Shown: positions 46,201-55,159 of the stretch, piece by piece
How the letters are laid out: the number at the start of each line of letters is the position of its first letter
How positions within the stretch are numbered: position 1 is the first letter of the stretch
Source: Acetobacter orientalis
Lineage (GTDB): Bacteria; Pseudomonadota; Alphaproteobacteria; Acetobacterales; Acetobacteraceae
DNA length: 64,000 bases
Direction of reading: 5' to 3'
Assembly (NCBI RefSeq): GCF_000963965.1
Contig: NZ_BAMX01000055.1
Span: forward strand, 154-64,153
The notes under the pieces: model-generated
What the model saw: the letters and a program-made list of their open reading frames with translations, nothing else
Told to the model about the DNA's origin: nothing
Database searches by the model: none
Made by a program: the position numbers and the translations under genes

Positions 46201-46806
46201 GAGCTTGCCGCCAAAGACGATATTTTGCGGCCCCAAGCCTCTTACGGGTATTGGAAAGCAGCAGGCGACGGCAACGATCTGGTGTTGTTTGAAGAAGACG
46301 GCACCACAGAAGCCGCCCGCTTTACCCTGCCCCGCCAAATGCGCGAAGATGGTGACTGTATTGCCGACTTTGTACGCGATATTAACGACCCGCAGCGCGA
46401 TGTTGTGGGCCTGCAAGTTGTGACCGTAGGCCAAAAAGCCTCTGACATTGCCCGCGACTGGTTTGAAGAAAACCGCTACCAAGACTACCTGTACCTGCAC
46501 GGCCTGTCGGTAGAAATAGCCGAAGCCATGGCCGAATATACCCACAAGCGCATTCGGGCAGAGCTTGGCTTTGCGGCAGAAGATGCCCGCGATATGGACA
46601 CCCTGCTCCAGCAAAACTACCGTGGTTCACGCTACTCGTTTGGGTATCCGGCCTGCCCACGGTTGGAAGACCAACACCCCATTTTAGCCCTGTTGGGTGC
46701 TGAGCGTATTGGCGTGTCTTTGACCGATGGTGACCAGTTGCACCCAGAGCAATCAACCTCGGCTCTGGTTATTCTGAACAAACGGGCAAAGTATTTTACA
46801 ATCTAG
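43291..46806 (+). CDS. metH: Methionine synthase, cobalamin dependent
   Basis: This roughly 1171-residue protein transfers a methyl group from methyltetrahydrofolate to homocysteine through cobalamin. Domains in order are homocysteine binding (LLCDGGMGSRIQ; Zn ligands in IGGCCGTSTPHI), pterin binding (SIGERCNANGSKKWRELQES, INSINFEDGEG), cobalamin binding with the lower-ligand motif VKGDVHDIGKNLVDIIL near residue 735, and the activation domain (RGSRYSFGYPACPRLEDQ). It is a full single-chain enzyme. The ATG at 43291 or 43300 is the start; the 87-codon upstream extension is the shadow of the opposite frame. No ribosome site is clear. Confidence 0.96.
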   Translation: MDAMSSRLPLLDALRDQVLLCDGGMGSRIQMLDLDLTRDYWGQENCTEVLTLSRPELIREIHRGYYEAGADMVETNTFGASPITLGEFGLTEKTREINKKSAILAREAAESFADGRTRYVLGSIGPGTKLPSLGNVDYDTLEAALAEQGRGLIEGGVDAFLIETCQDTLQIKAAVNGMKIARAEMGVTTPIFVQVTVETTGTLLVGPDIGAAATVVHSLDADLMGLNCATGPQEMAEHVRWLSENWPRLISVLPNAGLPELVDGKTHYPLSPEEMAIWVERFIQEDGINLIGGCCGTSTPHIAALDGMLRRRAEGTGHHRPAPVARTSVWVPSVSSLYTQVPLRQENAYFSIGERCNANGSKKWRELQESHDWDGCVALGREQAKEGSNALDICTAFVGRDERAEMDEVIKRFTSSVNAPLVIDSTETPVIEAALKLHGGKPIINSINFEDGEGPAADRMVLARKFGAAVVALTIDEEGMARRPEDKLRIATRLIEFACDTYGLPQSDLMIDPLTFTIATGAEDDRKLGLWTLEGIKLIRDNFPDVQIVLGLSNISFGLNPAARAVLNSVYLDHAIKAGMTAAIVHVSKIRPLHMIAPEEVKVAEDLIFDRRTPDYDPLQTLLAMFADRKASEAVKRKVAETAEERLKDRIVDGDRKGLEADLEEAMTKMAPIDIINTVLLDGMKVVGELFGAGKMQLPFVLQSAETMKAAVAWLEPHMERAEGQQRGTIVLATVKGDVHDIGKNLVDIILTNNGYRVVNLGIKVPVADMIEAAKREKADAIGMSGLLVKSTVIMRENLEEITRGGLDVPVLLGGAALTRNYVEEDCVAAYNPTGRVAYARDAFDGLTLMDHIAQNKFDDYLAAISKRREGKSARRNARAPEQAETRGFGAVDKEAAQARRARMVADEPVLTPPFWGSKIITAPTEAVIPFLNERSLYQFQWGFRKQGRSLEDFMVWAKQELRPILKRMLELAAKDDILRPQASYGYWKAAGDGNDLVLFEEDGTTEAARFTLPRQMREDGDCIADFVRDINDPQRDVVGLQVVTVGQKASDIARDWFEENRYQDYLYLHGLSVEIAEAMAEYTHKRIRAELGFAAEDARDMDTLLQQNYRGSRYSFGYPACPRLEDQHPILALLGAERIGVSLTDGDQLHPEQSTSALVILNKRAKYFTI

Positions 46807-46884
46807 TTTTTCCTCACTTTTAAGGTGCAGCTTCTATAGTATTCAGCCAAGAGCGCTGAAAACACGAGAAGGGAGCCTTACCGG

Positions 46885-48585
46885 GTGGAAATGCTGACAC
46901 TGATTGATCTGGCCGGAAGTGTCGCCCTGCTTCTGTGGGGCGTGCACATGGTGCAGACCGGCGTGCAGCGGGCCTGCGGGGCACGGCTTAACAGCCTGCT
47001 GGCCCGCATGCTGGGCAACCGCTTTCAAGCCTTTTTAACCGGGCTTGGCATTACCGCCATTTTACAATCTTCTACCGCAACAGGGCTCATGATTACGGGT
47101 CTAGCCGCCCGCGGGCAGCTAGACCTTGCCCCCGCCCTAGCGGTTATGCTGGGGGCCAATGTTGGCACAACACTTATTGTGCAACTGCTCTCGTTTGATG
47201 TGTCTGCCATTGCACCAGCCTTTGTGCTGACAGGCGTTGCCCTGTTTAGGCGTGGGCAAGGCGCATGGCGCGATTCTGGGCGGGTATTTATTGGCCTTGG
47301 GCTTATTTTGCTCTCACTACGGCAATTTTTGGTACTGCTAGGGCCATACACCCACAAACCCGAGCTGACTGCTGTATTAGCCTCTATGAGCTCACACTCC
47401 TTGGCGGCCATTTTGTTGGGGGCTCTTATTACGTGGGTTAGCCATTCCTCTGTTGCGACGGTTATGCTGGTCACTACTTTTGCAACAAGCGGCACCATTG
47501 GCCTAGAAACCGCGCTGGCTCTGGTTTTGGGCGCTAATATTGGCACCTCTATTAACCCTGTTATTGAAGGCAGCCGCACAGACCCCACAGCACGGCGTAT
47601 TTCTATGGGTAACCTGCTGGTACGTGCGGTTGGGGCCATGCTCCTTGTGCCCCTGCTCCCTTTTATCTGCACGTTTATGGAGCGCTTGGAGCCAGATGCC
47701 GCCCGGCAGGTGGCAGACTTCCATACGCTGTTTAATGTGGGGTTAGCCGCCCTTATGCTGCCCGGCCTACGCCCCTATGCCCGCCTGATGCAACGTTTAA
47801 TACCCACCCCGGTAGAAGACGCCCACGCCGCACCGGGGGCACCGCGCTACCTTGACCGCCTGCTGCTGGATAAAGCCCCCCAACTTGCCATTGGTAGCGC
47901 CACGCGTGAGACCATGCGCCTGTGCGACCTTTTGGCGGCCATGCTTACCGCCATGCAAGACGGCATGCGCACCACAGACCCAGCCCGCGCAGCGGCCGCC
48001 CGCCCCCTTGGTAACGCCATGGAAGACCTAGGGGCCGCCATACGCGCCTACCTTGCCGGACTAGACCCAGACACAGCAAACCAGCTTGAAATGGAGCGAG
48101 CAGAAGATATTTTAGCCTTTTGCACCCAGTTGCTACACGCCGAAGATATTGTTGAGCGCAGCTTGGTGCCCATGGTGCAAAAAATGGCGCGCCAACGCAT
48201 TGTGCTACCCCCGGCCCTTATGGCCCCTGTAGAGCGTATGCTCACCCAGCTTGGGTATAACCTTAATATTTGCGCCACCGTGCTGTTGGGGCAAACACCG
48301 CCAGAGGGTAACCCGCTTGCAGGGCAGAAAGACCTATTCCGTGACCTGGAGAGTGATGCAACCGCAGCCTATTTTGAGCGCCTGCGCACCAGCTCGGCTG
48401 AGGCCAAAACCCCGGCAGAAACAGCCGAAGCTGTCATGCAGGAAGAAACTGCAACCTACCAGCTTACGCTTTTGCGAGACCTACGGCGTGTTAACACGCA
48501 TATTGTGGCCGCAGCCTCTTACCCGCTCACACCGGGAGACGGGCCGCTTTTTGTGGAGCATGAAGCCACCAACGCAGCCCCATAG
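46885..48585 (+). CDS. Na/Pi cotransporter family protein
   Basis: This 566-residue membrane protein has two NptA/PhoU-like parts. The membrane domain (about residues 5-310) carries two inverted QSSTA-type repeats typical of the family, seen as AILQSSTATGLMITGLAARG and VSHSSVATVMLVTTFATSG, plus GANVGTTLIVQLLS and GANIGTSINPVIEG. The C-terminal 200 residues form a PhoU-like helical domain. It should exchange sodium and phosphate. The start is GTG at 46885 with GAAGGGAG ten bases upstream. It follows metH after 78 bases. Confidence 0.9.
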   Translation: MEMLTLIDLAGSVALLLWGVHMVQTGVQRACGARLNSLLARMLGNRFQAFLTGLGITAILQSSTATGLMITGLAARGQLDLAPALAVMLGANVGTTLIVQLLSFDVSAIAPAFVLTGVALFRRGQGAWRDSGRVFIGLGLILLSLRQFLVLLGPYTHKPELTAVLASMSSHSLAAILLGALITWVSHSSVATVMLVTTFATSGTIGLETALALVLGANIGTSINPVIEGSRTDPTARRISMGNLLVRAVGAMLLVPLLPFICTFMERLEPDAARQVADFHTLFNVGLAALMLPGLRPYARLMQRLIPTPVEDAHAAPGAPRYLDRLLLDKAPQLAIGSATRETMRLCDLLAAMLTAMQDGMRTTDPARAAAARPLGNAMEDLGAAIRAYLAGLDPDTANQLEMERAEDILAFCTQLLHAEDIVERSLVPMVQKMARQRIVLPPALMAPVERMLTQLGYNLNICATVLLGQTPPEGNPLAGQKDLFRDLESDATAAYFERLRTSSAEAKTPAETAEAVMQEETATYQLTLLRDLRRVNTHIVAAASYPLTPGDGPLFVEHEATNAAP

Positions 48586-48665
48586 CCAAATACGCATGCC
48601 ATAAACCCACCGTGTACCCACACAAACAGTTGACCTTGCGGGCTTCTCCCGCACATCATTACACC

Positions 48666-49019
48666 ATGCAGCACAGCCCCCGCCCGCCCGTACACACGCA
48701 GCCCCCCCAGCAGCCAGAAACACCCAGCCCAGACATGCGCGCTGTGTGTAACCGGGCCGGGGTGCATGCTACGGCTTGCGTGGCGGCTTTTATTGCCAAA
48801 AACCCTACCGATGTTGTGCAAGAAAGCGCTGCGTTTATGCTGGAGCTTGAAAGTATCTGGCAGGCTTTGGCCCTAGAGCCAGAAGAAGTCTGGACAGAGC
48901 TTTTGCGCCGCATAGAAATGGGCGAGCTCTTTTTACGGCTTAACCAACCCCCACACCGTAAAAAAATGAACGGCCGCACCCAACGCCCCTGGCGCATTTC
49001 AACCAGTAAACTACCATGA
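48666..49019 (+). CDS. Small hypothetical protein upstream of cvpA
   Basis: This 117-residue frame begins with a Pro-rich segment (MQHSPRPPVHTQPPQQPE), followed by a helical region (GVHATACVAAFIAKNPTDVV, then ESAAFMLELESIWQALALEP) and a basic end. No family is recognised. An alternative start at 48612 is open. It sits just before cvpA-purF in the same direction, where a radA gene is often found in related bacteria; this is not radA. Coding character is moderate, with no homologues visible by eye. Confidence 0.5.
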   Translation: MQHSPRPPVHTQPPQQPETPSPDMRAVCNRAGVHATACVAAFIAKNPTDVVQESAAFMLELESIWQALALEPEEVWTELLRRIEMGELFLRLNQPPHRKKMNGRTQRPWRISTSKLP

Positions 49020-49060
49020 CGCACACCGTACCAGCCCTGTGCGGGGTAGCGTAACACGTT

Positions 49061-49585
49061 ATGGCAGTTCTAGACGGCATTACGCTTGTGCTTATTGGGC
49101 TTTCAACGCTGCATGGGCTGTGGCGTGGCTTTACCCAGCAAGCCTTGGGCATAGGCGGCTGGATTCTGTCTGTTATGCTGGCCTGCCGCTATTACGGCCT
49201 TGTTATACCGTGGGCACGCTCGTTTATTCACAACCACTTAACGGCTGATATTGCGGCCTTTATTGGGCTGTTGCTGGTTTTGCTGGTTGTGGTCTCTCTT
49301 TTGGTAAGTGCCATTGTACGCATGGTGCAGGCCACAGCTTTAAGCGGGCTAGACCGCACATTAGGGGGTATTTTTGGCCTGCTGCGCGGCGGCTTTTTAG
49401 TAGTGGTGCTTTTTTTGGGGGCACAGTGGCTTTTACTGCCAGAAGATGTGCAAAGCCTTGAAGAGAACAGTAGGCTAACCCCATATATCCAGCGTGGGGC
49501 AGCCACTCTCAGACCTTTTCTGCCAGATTTCGGCGCGAAAGGGCTTGCGTCAGAGCGCTCCACAGGCCATGACGCCACCCTATAG
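49061..49585 (+). CDS. cvpA: CvpA family membrane protein
   Basis: This 174-residue protein has four hydrophobic segments in the CvpA arrangement, with the family sequence LDGITLVLIGLSTLHGLWRG near the start and RTLGGIFGLLRGGFLVVVLF in the second half. CvpA is named for colicin V production and is often linked to purF. It lies 42 bases after the preceding small gene and 47 bases before the purF start, so cvpA-purF is probably one transcript. Confidence 0.9.
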   Translation: MAVLDGITLVLIGLSTLHGLWRGFTQQALGIGGWILSVMLACRYYGLVIPWARSFIHNHLTADIAAFIGLLLVLLVVVSLLVSAIVRMVQATALSGLDRTLGGIFGLLRGGFLVVVLFLGAQWLLLPEDVQSLEENSRLTPYIQRGAATLRPFLPDFGAKGLASERSTGHDATL

Positions 49586-49632
49586 TTCCCCTACGTCTTA
49601 CTTCCGGTTACTTGCGGAGGCCCTGCGCACCA

Positions 49633-51111
49633 ATGCACGCCCACGACGCCCCCTGTTCCCTGCCTTCTACGGCTGCCTGCCATGATGATGACCACCCGCA
49701 TGAAGAATGCGCGGTTTTTGGCATCTGGAATGCCAAAGATGCTGCTGCCCTGACAGCGCTTGGCCTCCATGCCTTGCAACATCGTGGGCAGGAAGCTGCT
49801 GGCATTGTCTCCTACGACACCCAGTTCCATTCCCACCGCGGGCTTGGGCTGGTGGGGGATGTTTTTAACGACCCCCGCGTAATGGCCACCCTTAAAGGTG
49901 ACCGCGCTATTGGCCACAACCGTTATGCAACCACCGGGGCTACGCTGCTACGCAACGTACAGCCTTTGTTTGCCGAGTTTGCCTTTGGCGGGCTGGCCGT
50001 GGCGCATAACGGTAACCTGACCAACTCTGAAAGCCTGCGTAAAGAGCTGATCCGCCGTGGCTGCCTGTTCCAGTCCACCATGGATACAGAAGTGTTTGTG
50101 CATCTTATTGCCACATCACTTTACGCCACAGTGGAAGACCGCCTGATAGACGCGCTTAAACGCGTAACGGGCGCTTACTCGCTTGTCGTGCTCTCTACCG
50201 ATGCCCTTATGGGTGTGCGTGACCCCATGGGCGTACGCCCACTGGTGCTAGGCCGCCTACCCGCTGAAAGCGGAGAAGAAGGGGCGTGGGTTCTCGCATC
50301 TGAAACCTGCGGTCTGGACATTATTGGCGCAGAATTTGTGCGTGATGTTGAACCGGGCGAACTGGTAATTATTGACCAAAACGGTATTCGCTCTCTGCGG
50401 CCGTTTGGGCAAAGCAAACCGCATTTCTGTGTGTTTGAATATATTTACTTTGCCCGCCCCGACTCCGTGCTGGAAGGGCTGCCTGTTTACGCTGTGCGTA
50501 AACAGATTGGCCACGAGCTGGCTCTGGAAAGCGGTGTGGATGCAGACATTGTGGTGCCTGTGCCCGATTCTGGCGTGCCTTCTGCCATGGGGTATGCCGA
50601 AGCCAGCGGTATTCCCTTTGAGCTCGGCATTATACGCAACCATTATGTGGGCCGTACCTTTATTGAGCCAACAGACCAGATCCGTAATCTGGGCGTAAGA
50701 ATGAAGCACTCCCCCAACCGCCCTGCCCTAGATGGCAAGCGCGTTATTTTGGTGGATGACTCCATTGTGCGCGGCACAACATCGCGCAAGATTGTGGATA
50801 TGGTGCGGGCAGCAGGCGCAAAAGAAGTGCATATGCGCATTTCTTCCCCCCCCACTAAACATTCCTGCTTTTACGGCATTGATACCCCAGAGCGCAGCCA
50901 CCTGCTTGCCGCCCAGTACGACCTTGCCAAAATGGCCGAACTGATTGGTGTAGACAGCTTGGCCTTTATCTCGCTCGATGGGTTGTACCGCGCTATGGGC
51001 CACGAAAGCCGTGACTCCTACCGTGAGCGGTATTGCGATGCCTGCTTTACAGGGGACTACCCCATTCCCTTAGTTGACCATGATGCGGAGTTTGGCAAAG
51101 GCACAGCCTGA
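49633..51111 (+). CDS. purF: Amidophosphoribosyltransferase
   Basis: This 492-residue enzyme commits PRPP to purine synthesis (5-phosphoribosylamine). The glutaminase nucleophile is the Cys of EECAVFGIW, preceded by a leader (about 30 residues, containing DDDHPHE) that must be removed to expose Cys. Other motifs: HNRYATTGATLLRNVQPL, GDPM-like VRDPMGVRPLVLGR, and the PRPP-binding loop VILVDDSIVRGTTSRKI. The ATG at 49633 with GGAGG 12 bases upstream was preferred to a TTG at 49612. A strong terminator follows. Confidence 0.96.
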   Translation: MHAHDAPCSLPSTAACHDDDHPHEECAVFGIWNAKDAAALTALGLHALQHRGQEAAGIVSYDTQFHSHRGLGLVGDVFNDPRVMATLKGDRAIGHNRYATTGATLLRNVQPLFAEFAFGGLAVAHNGNLTNSESLRKELIRRGCLFQSTMDTEVFVHLIATSLYATVEDRLIDALKRVTGAYSLVVLSTDALMGVRDPMGVRPLVLGRLPAESGEEGAWVLASETCGLDIIGAEFVRDVEPGELVIIDQNGIRSLRPFGQSKPHFCVFEYIYFARPDSVLEGLPVYAVRKQIGHELALESGVDADIVVPVPDSGVPSAMGYAEASGIPFELGIIRNHYVGRTFIEPTDQIRNLGVRMKHSPNRPALDGKRVILVDDSIVRGTTSRKIVDMVRAAGAKEVHMRISSPPTKHSCFYGIDTPERSHLLAAQYDLAKMAELIGVDSLAFISLDGLYRAMGHESRDSYRERYCDACFTGDYPIPLVDHDAEFGKGTA

Positions 51112-51133
51112 GCTAACCGCCACACGGTAAACC

Positions 51134-51169
51134 AAAAAAGGCGGCCCCTTTAAACGGGCCGCCTTTTTT
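51134..51169. terminator. Bidirectional terminator between purF and the PqiC-like gene
   Basis: AAAAAAGGCGGCC pairs with GGCCGCCTTTTTT around a short loop (51134-51169). The flanking genes converge, and the stem has A on one side and T on the other. Confidence 0.92.
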
Positions 51170-51255
51170 GTGGGCTCAACTACACCCCAAAGCCAGTGAG
51201 TACACCGTACCCGCGTAGCCGTAGCCTTTACGAGAGTACGGCTCTTATACCAACG

Positions 51256-51954
51256 TTACTTATGGCCCTTACGCACTGCCGCAGCCTGCTGCTGGCGTTG
51301 CTGTTCTGCCAGTTGTTGCTGCTGGGCGGGCACAAGGCGCAACTGGGCGGCTGCGGTATCGGCAATCTGGCCAAGCAGGGTGCTAAGCTCCTGCGCCAAA
51401 GAGACAGAGCCTGATACTGTACCGCCCTGCACATGCAGACGTTGTAGGTACACTCCCTCATCACCCGCTGGGGCACCGGCAAGAGCAGGCTGGACAGAAA
51501 GAGCAGCCTCTATCTCAACCCGGCCAGATGGGCCTTCTGCAAAGCGGGTCACTGAGAGTTCAACATAGGCATCAGGCTGGGTGGTTACGGCATCATTTTC
51601 AGCAAAGACGGCTGTACCGGGTAGGCGTTGGGCAAGGTCTCCGGCCATGGCGCGGCTAATTTGCCCGGCAAGAGAATCTCCCCACGCATCGTTGCTGGCT
51701 ACGGTCAGTTTATAGCCGGTGTCTTTGGTCACCATTCTGTCTCGGTCTAGGCCAGAGGCAATGGTGGGCTGGCGTACCTCAACATAACGCGGGCCACCTG
51801 CCTGCGCCTGCCCCGGCACCACGGCCAGCGTATACAAAGAGGGCGACCCGGAAGAGCACGCCGTAAGCGTTACTGCCATAACACCCAGCCCCGCAGCACC
51901 AAGCAACAGGCTGCGGCGTGTAGGAAGGGCCTGAGCGGCTGAAAGATGTTTCAT
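51256..51954 (-). CDS. pqiC: PqiC-type outer-membrane lipoprotein (ABC_trans_aux family)
   Basis: This 232-residue lipoprotein has a signal (LLLGAAGLGVMAVTLTACSS) with lipobox LTAC, then the family segment SPSLYTLAVVP, YVEVRQPTIASGLDRDRMV and DAWGDSLAGQISRAMAGDLA. A Gln-rich C-terminal tail (about 20 residues) is unusual. It is the third gene of the pqiA-pqiB-pqiC set, 6 bases after pqiB, and should dock the MCE tunnel at the outer membrane. Confidence 0.85.
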   Translation of the reverse strand: MKHLSAAQALPTRRSLLLGAAGLGVMAVTLTACSSGSPSLYTLAVVPGQAQAGGPRYVEVRQPTIASGLDRDRMVTKDTGYKLTVASNDAWGDSLAGQISRAMAGDLAQRLPGTAVFAENDAVTTQPDAYVELSVTRFAEGPSGRVEIEAALSVQPALAGAPAGDEGVYLQRLHVQGGTVSGSVSLAQELSTLLGQIADTAAAQLRLVPAQQQQLAEQQRQQQAAAVRKGHK

Positions 51955-51959
51955 GGCTG

Positions 51960-53669
51960 TTACCGTCCGGAGATCAGGGCTGAGGGGTGGTTGGTCAGGA
52001 AGTCAGACAGGAAGCGGAGCGACCGCGCGGTCTGGCCTAACTGTAAAACCATGCTCTGCAAATTGCGGTGGAAGTCGCTATTGCCCCCATAGCTGGCCAG
52101 AAGCCGGTTGGCGTTCTGGATAGTCTGGTCAAGCTGGTTGGTCATTTCTGGCAAGCGCTGCATAAGCGGGCCAACGCCTTTGCGCAGTTGGGTGCTCATG
52201 TCTTGCAGGTTTTGCATAGACACCTTCAGGCTGGCCAAAGACTGTTTAATTTCTGGGCTGGTTAGGGTTTTGTCTGCATTGGCCAGCAGGTTGTTAGCGT
52301 TTACGCCAATTTGCTCAAACGGCATGGCCGACAGGCGAGACGCCACGGTAGAGAGCGAGTCCATAATGCCGTTCATGCCCCCAGCCTGACCGGGAATAAC
52401 CAACGTTTGGCCTTCCATGCTGGTTGTGGCGGGGGGTGGGTTTTTAACAAAGTTGAGCGAGATCATGGTCTCACCCGTCAGGAAGCTGGCGCTGTCTGTA
52501 GACGCACGCAAGCCATTGGCCACCAGTGTTTTGAACATATCGGTCAAAGCACCGTGTTTGATGTCTTTGGCGTCTAGCACGCGTTCGGGCTGAATTTGCA
52601 TGCCAATACGCACACGCGGGTGCCCTGCTTTTTGGTCGAGATCTAGCTTAACGCTTGTGACACTCCCAATCTGAATACCGAACATGGTGACCTGACTGCC
52701 CGCCGTAAGCCCTTTAACAGAAGAGGTTACATACGTGGCAAGTGGCACACGCTCATGGTAGCCCGCGCTGTCTGCATCTTCTTTACTATCATACAGCTTA
52801 AAAACAGTATCAGCTGGGGCTTCGCTAGCGGTAGAAGAGCCGTCTTCATCGCGCGGGAGGCCAAAGGCTACGCCACCAGAAAAGAGTGCCTGCAAAGACT
52901 GCAACTGCACTTTAAGGCCACCAGCCCCAAAGCCAACCTGCACACCAGAGACATTCCAAAAACGTGTATCGGTACGCAGGTAGCGGTCATAAGGCTCGCG
53001 GATAAACACCTGAATAAGAATAGGGCCACGGCCACCGGGGGGCATGGTGTAACCCAGCACCTCGCCTACATCCACATCCCGAAAAAAGACAGGCGCACCT
53101 TGCCCAATAGACCCAATAGAAGGGGCAACCAGCGTATAAGTACGGCCCGGCTGGTCTGAGCGCACACCGGGTGGGGCTTCTAGCCCCTGAAACGTGGTCA
53201 TGTGCTTGGTTTTGCCAATATCGACCCCTTCCAAACCGGGGTCGAAAGCAATGTAAGCCCCAGACATAAGGGTTTCTAGGCCCGTAATGCTGGCCCCGTT
53301 AATGCGGGGGCGCACCACCCAAAACCGCGCACGGTCTGTGAGCATGTCGTTGGTGCCGGAGTTCATGCGAATACGCACTTTAACGTGCCGCAAGTCTTCG
53401 GTGAGAGAAATATTCTGCACCGTACCCAAAACCACAGCCTTGTTTTTAAGCTGGGTTTGGCCGCTGGTCATGCCATCTGCGGTATCAAACACAACGGTAA
53501 TTTCTGGCCCGTTGCTGGCAAAGCTACGCCAGACCAAAAAGCCCGCAATAAGCACGGACAAGATTGGAATAATCCAGATAATAGAAAACCGGATACGGCG
53601 CACCACGGCATCTGGCATCACGCCGCTGTCGTTCCCGTTGGAAGAGTGCTGAGAGTTTTGTCCGTTCAC
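51960..53669 (-). CDS. pqiB: PqiB-type MCE-domain tunnel protein
   Basis: This 569-residue protein has one N-terminal membrane helix (IWIIPILSVLIAGFLVW) followed by three MCE domains (starting near residues 52, 165 and 290, with TSGQTQLKNKAVVLGTVQNI, PVFFRDVDVGEVLG and LTAGSQVTMFGIQIGSVTSV) and a helical C-terminal tail. The three-domain count matches PqiB of E. coli. It should form a periplasm-spanning lipid tunnel. Its start overlaps the pqiA stop by four bases. Confidence 0.92.
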   Translation of the reverse strand: MNGQNSQHSSNGNDSGVMPDAVVRRIRFSIIWIIPILSVLIAGFLVWRSFASNGPEITVVFDTADGMTSGQTQLKNKAVVLGTVQNISLTEDLRHVKVRIRMNSGTNDMLTDRARFWVVRPRINGASITGLETLMSGAYIAFDPGLEGVDIGKTKHMTTFQGLEAPPGVRSDQPGRTYTLVAPSIGSIGQGAPVFFRDVDVGEVLGYTMPPGGRGPILIQVFIREPYDRYLRTDTRFWNVSGVQVGFGAGGLKVQLQSLQALFSGGVAFGLPRDEDGSSTASEAPADTVFKLYDSKEDADSAGYHERVPLATYVTSSVKGLTAGSQVTMFGIQIGSVTSVKLDLDQKAGHPRVRIGMQIQPERVLDAKDIKHGALTDMFKTLVANGLRASTDSASFLTGETMISLNFVKNPPPATTSMEGQTLVIPGQAGGMNGIMDSLSTVASRLSAMPFEQIGVNANNLLANADKTLTSPEIKQSLASLKVSMQNLQDMSTQLRKGVGPLMQRLPEMTNQLDQTIQNANRLLASYGGNSDFHRNLQSMVLQLGQTARSLRFLSDFLTNHPSALISGR

Positions 53670-55159
53670 GCTCTGTCCGGCTCCATATTACCCAAATGAG
53701 CACCCACACTGCTTTGCTGGCACGCTACTGCCCCAGCCGTACCGGCACTGGCGTGTGGGTCTGTGCCAGTTTGGGTACGTTTTTTTTCTACGGCGTCCCA
53801 CATTAAACGCGGGTCAAAGGTATGCACGGCAAAAATGGTCAAAACAACAACCGCCGCAAAACAAACCATGCCCCCATTGGCAGTAATGCTCGCCATATGG
53901 CTGAAACGCACAACCGCCACAAGTATGGACACCATAAAGACGTCAATCATTGACCAACGCCCCACAATATCAATGATTCTAAAAAGTTTTGAGCGCAGCA
54001 CCAAGCCTGTGGCGCTTTTGCGGGCTGTGGCAATAACCATAACGGCAAGCCCCACAACCTTGAGCACTGGCACGGTTACGCTGGCAAACAACACCAAAAG
54101 TGAGAGCGGAATCATGCCATCTTGCCATAGCTCTATGGCCCCTTCCACAATGGTGTGGCCACTCCCGCTGCCCATTTTAATAACGGTCATAACCGGGTAC
54201 ATATTGGCGGGCACGTAAAACACAACGGCAGAAACCAGCAATGCAATGGTACGGCTAAAGCTATTGGCTTTGCGCTTACGCACAACATGGCCGCAACGTG
54301 GGCAATAGCCCACTGGCTCTGTGGGGTGGACAGCGTGGTCAAACTCCAAAACCAGCCCACAGCTTAAGCAAGACACGCGGCTGGCTGAAGGGGCCGTAAT
54401 TTCTTCATCTTGCTCTACAGACACAGCGCTTAAAGGCAGGCGTACACCCTGCATGGTGCGCATGGTGGTATCTATTTTACGCTGCTGCCAGATAAGCTCT
54501 GTATCGAGTGTGGCATCTGTTGCCGCCATAGTGAGCATAAGGGCAGCCACTAAATAGACCGCCGCCCCGACTTCAACAAAGGCAAGGTCTACCAGCTTGG
54601 TGTAGGCTACAAACACGCCCAGAATATACACCTCAACCATAGACCAAGGGCGCAGCAGTTCGTACCATTTCAGCAAATGCGGCACCCACGGCGGCAGGTT
54701 TGGCCTAAGGGCTGATGTCAGGATCATGCCCATCATGGCTATAACAATGCCAGGCGCCAGAATGGTGGCTATAGCCACCAGCACCCCGACCTCTCCCCAC
54801 CCTTCGTGCAGCAGCTCCATGGGGCCGGTAATAATATCGACCGTGCGCTGCCGCCCATACAAATCAAGCATCATGAGGGTAGAAAACAGCATGGCCAGAT
54901 ACAGCGCGGCTGAGCTGATACAAAAAGCCAAAGGCGTTGCAATGGGGGCAGTTTTATTGCGCCGGTCTAGCATTTGGTTGCACCGCAGGCAGCGGGCCTG
55001 CGTACCGGGCTTAAGCGGGGGCAATTTTTGAAACTGGCCACAGCACGGGCACTCAACCATATCGTGCACGATATGCACGTGCCGGGTTTCATCAACCGGG
55101 AGTGCCTGCTCGGGCGAGACAGCCTCCCGCAGCAGATCCATGAAACGTGCCACCTTCAT
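53666..55159 (-). CDS. pqiA: PqiA-type integral membrane protein
   Basis: This 497-residue membrane protein contains two PqiA domains, each with a zinc-ribbon-like Cys motif and about four membrane helices. The first pair is CPCCGQFQKL with CLRCNQML, the second is CLSCGLVLEF with CPRCGHVVRK. PqiA is the inner-membrane partner of PqiB. Gene order pqiA-pqiB-pqiC with overlaps supports one operon. A Gly-Ser-Gly-rich extracytoplasmic loop precedes the C-terminal helices. Confidence 0.92.
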   Translation of the reverse strand: MKVARFMDLLREAVSPEQALPVDETRHVHIVHDMVECPCCGQFQKLPPLKPGTQARCLRCNQMLDRRNKTAPIATPLAFCISSAALYLAMLFSTLMMLDLYGRQRTVDIITGPMELLHEGWGEVGVLVAIATILAPGIVIAMMGMILTSALRPNLPPWVPHLLKWYELLRPWSMVEVYILGVFVAYTKLVDLAFVEVGAAVYLVAALMLTMAATDATLDTELIWQQRKIDTTMRTMQGVRLPLSAVSVEQDEEITAPSASRVSCLSCGLVLEFDHAVHPTEPVGYCPRCGHVVRKRKANSFSRTIALLVSAVVFYVPANMYPVMTVIKMGSGSGHTIVEGAIELWQDGMIPLSLLVLFASVTVPVLKVVGLAVMVIATARKSATGLVLRSKLFRIIDIVGRWSMIDVFMVSILVAVVRFSHMASITANGGMVCFAAVVVLTIFAVHTFDPRLMWDAVEKKRTQTGTDPHASAGTAGAVACQQSSVGAHLGNMEPDRA

